Positions 51,490-51,566 of a stretch of 51,566 nt of DNA are shown one piece after another (the first letter of the stretch is position 1; each line of letters opens with the position of its first letter). Position numbers and translations under genes: made by a program. The notes under the pieces are model-generated. The model did no database searches, was not told the DNA's origin, and saw nothing but the letters and a program-made list of their open reading frames with translations. The stretch is from an uncultured Lachnospiraceae bacterium (GTDB lineage: Bacteria > Bacillota > Clostridia > Lachnospirales > Lachnospiraceae): contig CANQUG010000020.1 of NCBI GenBank assembly GCA_947626985.1, forward strand, positions 1 to 51,566, written 5' to 3'.

Positions 51490-51566
51490 CGGTAGTTTGA
51501 CAGTCTAACTGTATTGAATAATCTCAAAAGCCTTGATTGGCTTTATTTTTTTGTCAAAATTGAAAT
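51490..51566. other. AT-rich DNA abutting the rplT fragment
   Basis: 77 bp unlike the rest of the ribosomal-gene context, with no coding sign and a possible small hairpin (AAAGCCAATCAAGGCTTTT on the minus strand). It could be the end of an inserted element that continues beyond the window. Confidence 0.45.

Overview
The window looks like a chromosomal segment of a spore-forming, low-to-mid-GC Firmicute, most likely a Lachnospiraceae-type gut Clostridium. The pointers are a cotJABC spore-coat operon, a LoaP-type NusG paralog heading a polysaccharide locus, a cobalamin riboswitch, a clostridial fabZ/acpP/ftsW block, a liv operon, and strong AGGAGG ribosome binding sites. Nearly all genes lie on the minus strand. 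No rRNA, tRNA or CRISPR array was seen.

Region 1 (1-14.4 kb, read right to left) is a surface-polysaccharide locus. It starts with loaP, a NusG-family antiterminator. It then encodes a complete set for GDP-D-glycero-alpha-D-manno-heptose (gmhA, two hddA kinases, an hddC-gmhB fusion), a GDP-mannose-4,6-dehydratase-like enzyme and two GDP-fucose-synthase-like reductases/epimerases. Two nucleotide-sugar dehydrogenases, a WecG/TagA transferase, a GT4 transferase and a hexapeptide O-acetyltransferase follow. Two genes are out of frame at long poly-G tracts (G9 in the acetyltransferase, G8 in a dehydrogenase), and one hddA copy is out of frame at T6. The locus runs off the left edge.

Region 2 (14.4-17.1 kb) is the control module. 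A 332-bp non-coding segment lies between perfect 27-bp inverted repeats and carries a strong promoter pointing at the locus, so it is a candidate invertible promoter. A bidirectional terminator sits just outside it. Downstream come a TnpB-family protein that has lost all three RuvC catalytic acids, about 600 bp of structured non-coding RNA, and loaP. The layout suggests layered control of the polysaccharide by promoter inversion, a possible RNA-guided nuclease-dead regulator, processive antitermination and poly-G slippage.

Region 3 (17.1-33.8 kb) is mostly core genome: a phosphopantetheinyl transferase, a UvrD-like helicase, gltX and a divergent sirtuin. A cobalamin-riboswitch operon follows, encoding a 1484-aa secreted repeat protein and a BtuF/BtuC/BtuD-like importer. 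Then come fabZ, acpP, ftsW and a TetR regulator.

Region 4 (33.8-38.1 kb) is the cotJABC operon. cotJC is split by a 3016-bp element that carries a large serine recombinase, a 68-aa protein and a RelE/Phd toxin-antitoxin pair. A 10-bp direct repeat (GGTACAGAAG) bounds the element, and precise excision rejoins cotJC in frame, so it resembles the skin-type elements removed during sporulation.

Region 5 (38.1-51.6 kb) holds a SWIM protein with an SNF2 helicase, a polysaccharide deacetylase, tandem Uma2 nucleases, a cytidylate-kinase-like protein and livKHMGF. A 3' fragment of rplT abuts AT-rich DNA at the right edge, which may be the edge of another mobile element.
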